Below are positions 31,121 through 33,452 of a stretch of 33,452 bases of DNA, piece by piece. Source of the DNA: Helicobacter sp. (GTDB taxonomy: Bacteria > Campylobacterota > Campylobacteria > Campylobacterales > Helicobacteraceae); the NCBI RefSeq assembly GCF_029067145.1, contig NZ_JAIEFA010000083.1, forward strand, positions 1 to 33,452, in the 5' to 3' direction. A program made the translations under genes and the position numbers. The first letter of the stretch is position 1; the number at the start of each line of letters is the position of its first letter. The notes beneath the pieces were generated by a model. That model worked only from the letters and a program-made list of their open reading frames with translations. It was not told where the DNA came from and did no database searches.

Positions 31121-31467
31121 TGAGTGATATTTTTCGCGTTTGCATTATGGGTCGCTACTATGACATACCCACAAGCGAGATTTCTATTGCCACATTAGAA
31201 TCGTTAAAATCTTTGGTAGATGAGACAAATAACATTCATCCGCGCGACTTGCTACGCACATTTTTGGAATATTCTGAAATCAACAATTTACTTAAAAATG
31301 AAATCATCAAAGCGAATCAAAAGATTCAAAATGCACAAAATGTAGAATCACAAAATCCTCTTCAAGCTGCGGATTTGCTACAAGAAACAATCAATGCGAA
31401 ATCACCAAGCCAAGAGGGAGCAACTTCAGTACAATCCGATAATTTAAACCAAGTTAAATCTAATTAG
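31120..31467 (+). CDS. small protein, possibly ZapA-like cell-division regulator
   Basis: A 115-residue protein. The first 70 residues resemble ZapA in layout: a beta strand and turn (FRVCIMGRYYDIPTSEI, like the family's 'VxIxGxxYxI'), a helix (LESLKSLVDETNN) and a longer helix (DLLRTFLEYSEINNLLKNEI) that parallels the Bacillus ZapA dimerisation helix. The final 45 residues are Gln/Asn/Ser-rich and probably disordered. ZapA bundles FtsZ filaments. I do not see strict signature residues, so the assignment is tentative; as an alternative it is an unknown conserved protein of Campylobacterota. It overlaps the coiled-coil gene by one base and ends just before priA, so all three are probably co-translated. 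Confidence 0.6.
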   Translation: MSDIFRVCIMGRYYDIPTSEISIATLESLKSLVDETNNIHPRDLLRTFLEYSEINNLLKNEIIKANQKIQNAQNVESQNPLQAADLLQETINAKSPSQEGATSVQSDNLNQVKSN

Positions 31468-31468
31468 T

Positions 31469-33343
31469 TTGCACGCTTTGCCCTCTTTTTATTATCATAT
31501 TGCCCCCTTGAAATTAAATTCTCCTATCTTGACTTATGCAAGTGAGGAATCCCTAGAAATTGGGACATTAGTAGAGATTCCATTAAAGGATAAGCAGGTG
31601 CAAGGTGTGGTGCTAAAAGAACGCGCCAAACCAGAATTTCCTTGCAAAGAAGCCTTGCCTTTGGGATTCCAATTCTCACCCCTGCAATGTCAAGTCGCAG
31701 AATTTATCACAAGTTATTATTGCGTTCCTTATGCTCTTAGTTTTGGTCTTTTTATTCCCTTTGCCAAAGATTCTATCAAGGATTTTCCAAGTTTAAGTTT
31801 CGCACTGAATCCTTTGAGTGCTAAACAGCAACAAGCCTTAGAGTTTATCAACAAGCATCAAAATTCTTTACTTTTTGGCGATACAGGAAGTGGCAAAACA
31901 GAAATTTATATTCATTTGTTGAATCAATCTCTGCATAGAGGCAAAAATGCTCTTTTCTTAATGCCAGAAATTTCACTTACTCCTCAAATGGAGAAGCGAC
32001 TGAAGGCGGTTTTTGGCGAATGTCTTGCATTTTGGCATTCTAAAATCACAAGCAAAACCAAAAAACAAATTTTGCAGGATTTAAAAGAGGGTAGAGTGAG
32101 AATCCTAGCAGGCGCGCGTTCGGCACTCTTTTTGCCTCTAGCAAACTTAGATTTAATCCTTATAGATGAGGAACACGATGACGCGTATAAGTCCAACTCC
32201 GCTCCACGTTATCACGCACGTGATGTGGCTTTGTATCTCGCTAAAATGGCAAAGATTAAAATCGTGCTAGGTAGTGCAACGCCTCTTGCAACTACTTATG
32301 CGCGCGCCAAAACACAAAATGCGGTTTTTCGCCTCAAAGGCACGCATTTCCAAACGCAAAATCATTTTACTTTTTGTGCTAGTTATGATGTGTTGGATTC
32401 TAGCATTTTTAGCGCATTGGAGCGGAATTTTAGAGATTCTAAGCAAGCAATCGTTTTTTTGCCTACGCGTGCGAACTTCAAACATTTGCTTTGTGGGCAA
32501 TGCGGCGAAAGTATAGAATGCCCTAATTGTAGTGTGTCTTTAAGTTTGCACAAAAGGGATTCTAGTTTAAAGTGCCATTATTGCCATTTTGCGCAATCAG
32601 TTCCAGAGTTTTGTCCTAAATGTGGTGGAGAGTTACAAAGCCTGCGTATGGGGACACAAGAATTTTCTGAACATTTGTTAAAAATCTTACCAAAGGCTAA
32701 TATTGCGTGTTTTGATAGAGATTCTATCACAACACAGCGCAAGCTTGAGCAAACTTTAGAGGCTTTTAACCAACACAAAATTGATATTTTGGTTGGCACT
32801 CAAATGCTTTCAAAAGGGCACGATTATCATAATGTTAATTTAAGCGTGATTTTGGGGCTAGATTATCTTTTGTATAGCAGTGATTATAGGGCGCGGGAGA
32901 AAGCATTGTCGCTAATGTTTCAACTCTCGGGTAGAAGTGGGCGCAAAGAAAATGGCAAGGTGTTAGTGCAAACCTTACATCAAGGTTTTTTTGAGAATTT
33001 TTTGGGGGATTATGAAAAATTCTTAGAAGAAGAACTCACAATGCGCGCATCTTTGTATCCGCCTTTTGCACGACTTGCCTTGGTGCATTTTAGTCAAAAA
33101 AATCAAGAAAAATCGCAGCAGCTTATGCAGCAAGCCCTTGTGCTTTTGCAAGACAGAATCCGCGTAGAATCCCTAAAAGTAGAGATTGTAGGAAGTGGAA
33201 TCGCTCCGATTCCGCGCATTGCAAATAAATGGCGTTATGTCATTCTCTTGCGTAGCACAAAGGTGCGGGATTTGCATTTGGCACTTCAGCCATTGCATAC
33301 GATTGCTTGCGAAATAGATATAGACCCGATAGAATTTGCTTAA
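31469..33343 (+). CDS. priA: primosomal protein N' (replication restart helicase PriA)
   Basis: A 624-residue helicase that reloads the replisome at repaired forks. An N-terminal DNA-binding region (FYYHIAPLKLNSP) is followed by helicase motifs: Walker A FGDTGSGKTEIY (GDTGSGKT, residues 137-144), DEEH (233-236), LGSATPLATTY, and late VGTQMLSKGHDYHNV and QLSGRSGRKENG. The zinc-binding insert is visible as CGQCGESIECPNC and CHYCHFAQ with CPKCGG. It is shorter than E. coli PriA (about 730), as usual in Helicobacter. No in-frame ATG exists near the N-terminus; TTG at 31469, just after the upstream TAG, or TTG at 31478, are candidate starts without a clear ribosome site, implying coupled translation. 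Confidence 0.94.
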   Translation: MHALPSFYYHIAPLKLNSPILTYASEESLEIGTLVEIPLKDKQVQGVVLKERAKPEFPCKEALPLGFQFSPLQCQVAEFITSYYCVPYALSFGLFIPFAKDSIKDFPSLSFALNPLSAKQQQALEFINKHQNSLLFGDTGSGKTEIYIHLLNQSLHRGKNALFLMPEISLTPQMEKRLKAVFGECLAFWHSKITSKTKKQILQDLKEGRVRILAGARSALFLPLANLDLILIDEEHDDAYKSNSAPRYHARDVALYLAKMAKIKIVLGSATPLATTYARAKTQNAVFRLKGTHFQTQNHFTFCASYDVLDSSIFSALERNFRDSKQAIVFLPTRANFKHLLCGQCGESIECPNCSVSLSLHKRDSSLKCHYCHFAQSVPEFCPKCGGELQSLRMGTQEFSEHLLKILPKANIACFDRDSITTQRKLEQTLEAFNQHKIDILVGTQMLSKGHDYHNVNLSVILGLDYLLYSSDYRAREKALSLMFQLSGRSGRKENGKVLVQTLHQGFFENFLGDYEKFLEEELTMRASLYPPFARLALVHFSQKNQEKSQQLMQQALVLLQDRIRVESLKVEIVGSGIAPIPRIANKWRYVILLRSTKVRDLHLALQPLHTIACEIDIDPIEFA

Positions 33344-33370
33344 GATTGCTTCGCTACGCTTGTAAGGACG
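33344..33370. repeat. palindromic-element arm after priA
   Basis: GATTGCTTCGCTACGCT followed by TGTAAGGACG starts at the base after the priA stop. It matches the right arm of the GTCATTGCGAG-type repeat, whose intact form ends in CTCGCAATGACG; here the end has drifted. Only one arm is present. Confidence 0.5.
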
Positions 33371-33380
33371 CAATAGAATC

Positions 33381-33452
33381 TCATTTCCTTTTCTCCCTAA
33401 ACTCTTTCTTTAACTTACGCACTTCTTGAAAGAATTTGAGATAAGCAAGTAA
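33381..33452 (-). CDS. 3' end of an unidentified minus-strand gene (partial)
   Basis: From the right edge, the minus strand reads an open frame of 23 codons ending at a TGA (33381-33383). The end is basic and helical, with YLKFFQEVRKLKKEFREKRK as its tail. The gene body lies outside the window, so no family can be named. It is convergent with priA, the repeat arm lying between the two stops. Short length alone makes this uncertain. Confidence 0.4.
   Translation of the reverse strand, partial: LLAYLKFFQEVRKLKKEFREKRK

Overview
The window looks like chromosomal DNA of an enterohepatic (non-gastric) Helicobacter. This is inferred from protein content and gene order: hemC-(fxsA)-proS-hemA-ispB-hypothetical-DUF2018 follows the order I remember for H. 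pylori HP0237-HP0242, and rsmA-rnj matches HP1431-HP1430. A phase-variable-type G tract sits in an LPS-type glycosyltransferase. Histidine (hisD) and branched-chain (ilvA) biosynthesis genes, absent from gastric H. pylori, point away from that species. DNA is AT-rich and densely coding. No tRNA, rRNA, CRISPR or insertion sequence was recognised, and no gap between genes exceeds 300 bases.

Layout. (1) 1-1735: an almost pure C run at the edge, then a tight four-gene accessory operon: a DUF2971 protein, an unknown protein and two small membrane proteins. (2) 1740-2397: a palindromic dispersed element, then queF (queuosine pathway). (3) 2668-7691: a co-directional block with a periplasmic Dsb-type oxidoreductase, a complete Mla-type phospholipid ABC transporter (STAS-MlaE, MlaF, MlaD, auxiliary lipoprotein), folB and bcp. 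(4) 7813-8924: yhhQ-type precursor transporter overlapping gmhB (LPS heptose). (5) 9064-17714 on the minus strand: a nine-gene run hisD, DUF2018 (knotted-fold family), hypothetical, polyprenyl synthase, hemA, proS, fxsA, hemC and a family 8 glycosyltransferase that carries a G10 tract and a separate frameshift. (6) 17897-24310 plus strand: CoA-binding protein, ilvA, a GT-C-like membrane protein, an isolated pseudopilin-like protein, rsmA and RNase J, ended by a clear terminator. (7) 24359-26536 minus: SLAC1/TehA-type channel and secreted asparaginase. (8) 26698-28761 plus: a chemoreceptor, convergent with uvrB on the minus strand. (9) 30881-33343 plus: two small genes resembling a ZapB-ZapA cell-division pair, then priA. 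The window ends in a palindromic-element remnant and the 3' end of a minus-strand gene.

Functional themes are envelope maintenance (Mla, Dsb, GmhB, GT8), tRNA queuosine modification, haem and quinone synthesis, and DNA repair and restart (uvrB, priA). Least explained: the edge operon, the ZapB/ZapA-like pair, the double lesion in the glycosyltransferase, the dispersed palindromic elements, and a striking excess of the word GAATC/GATTC throughout.
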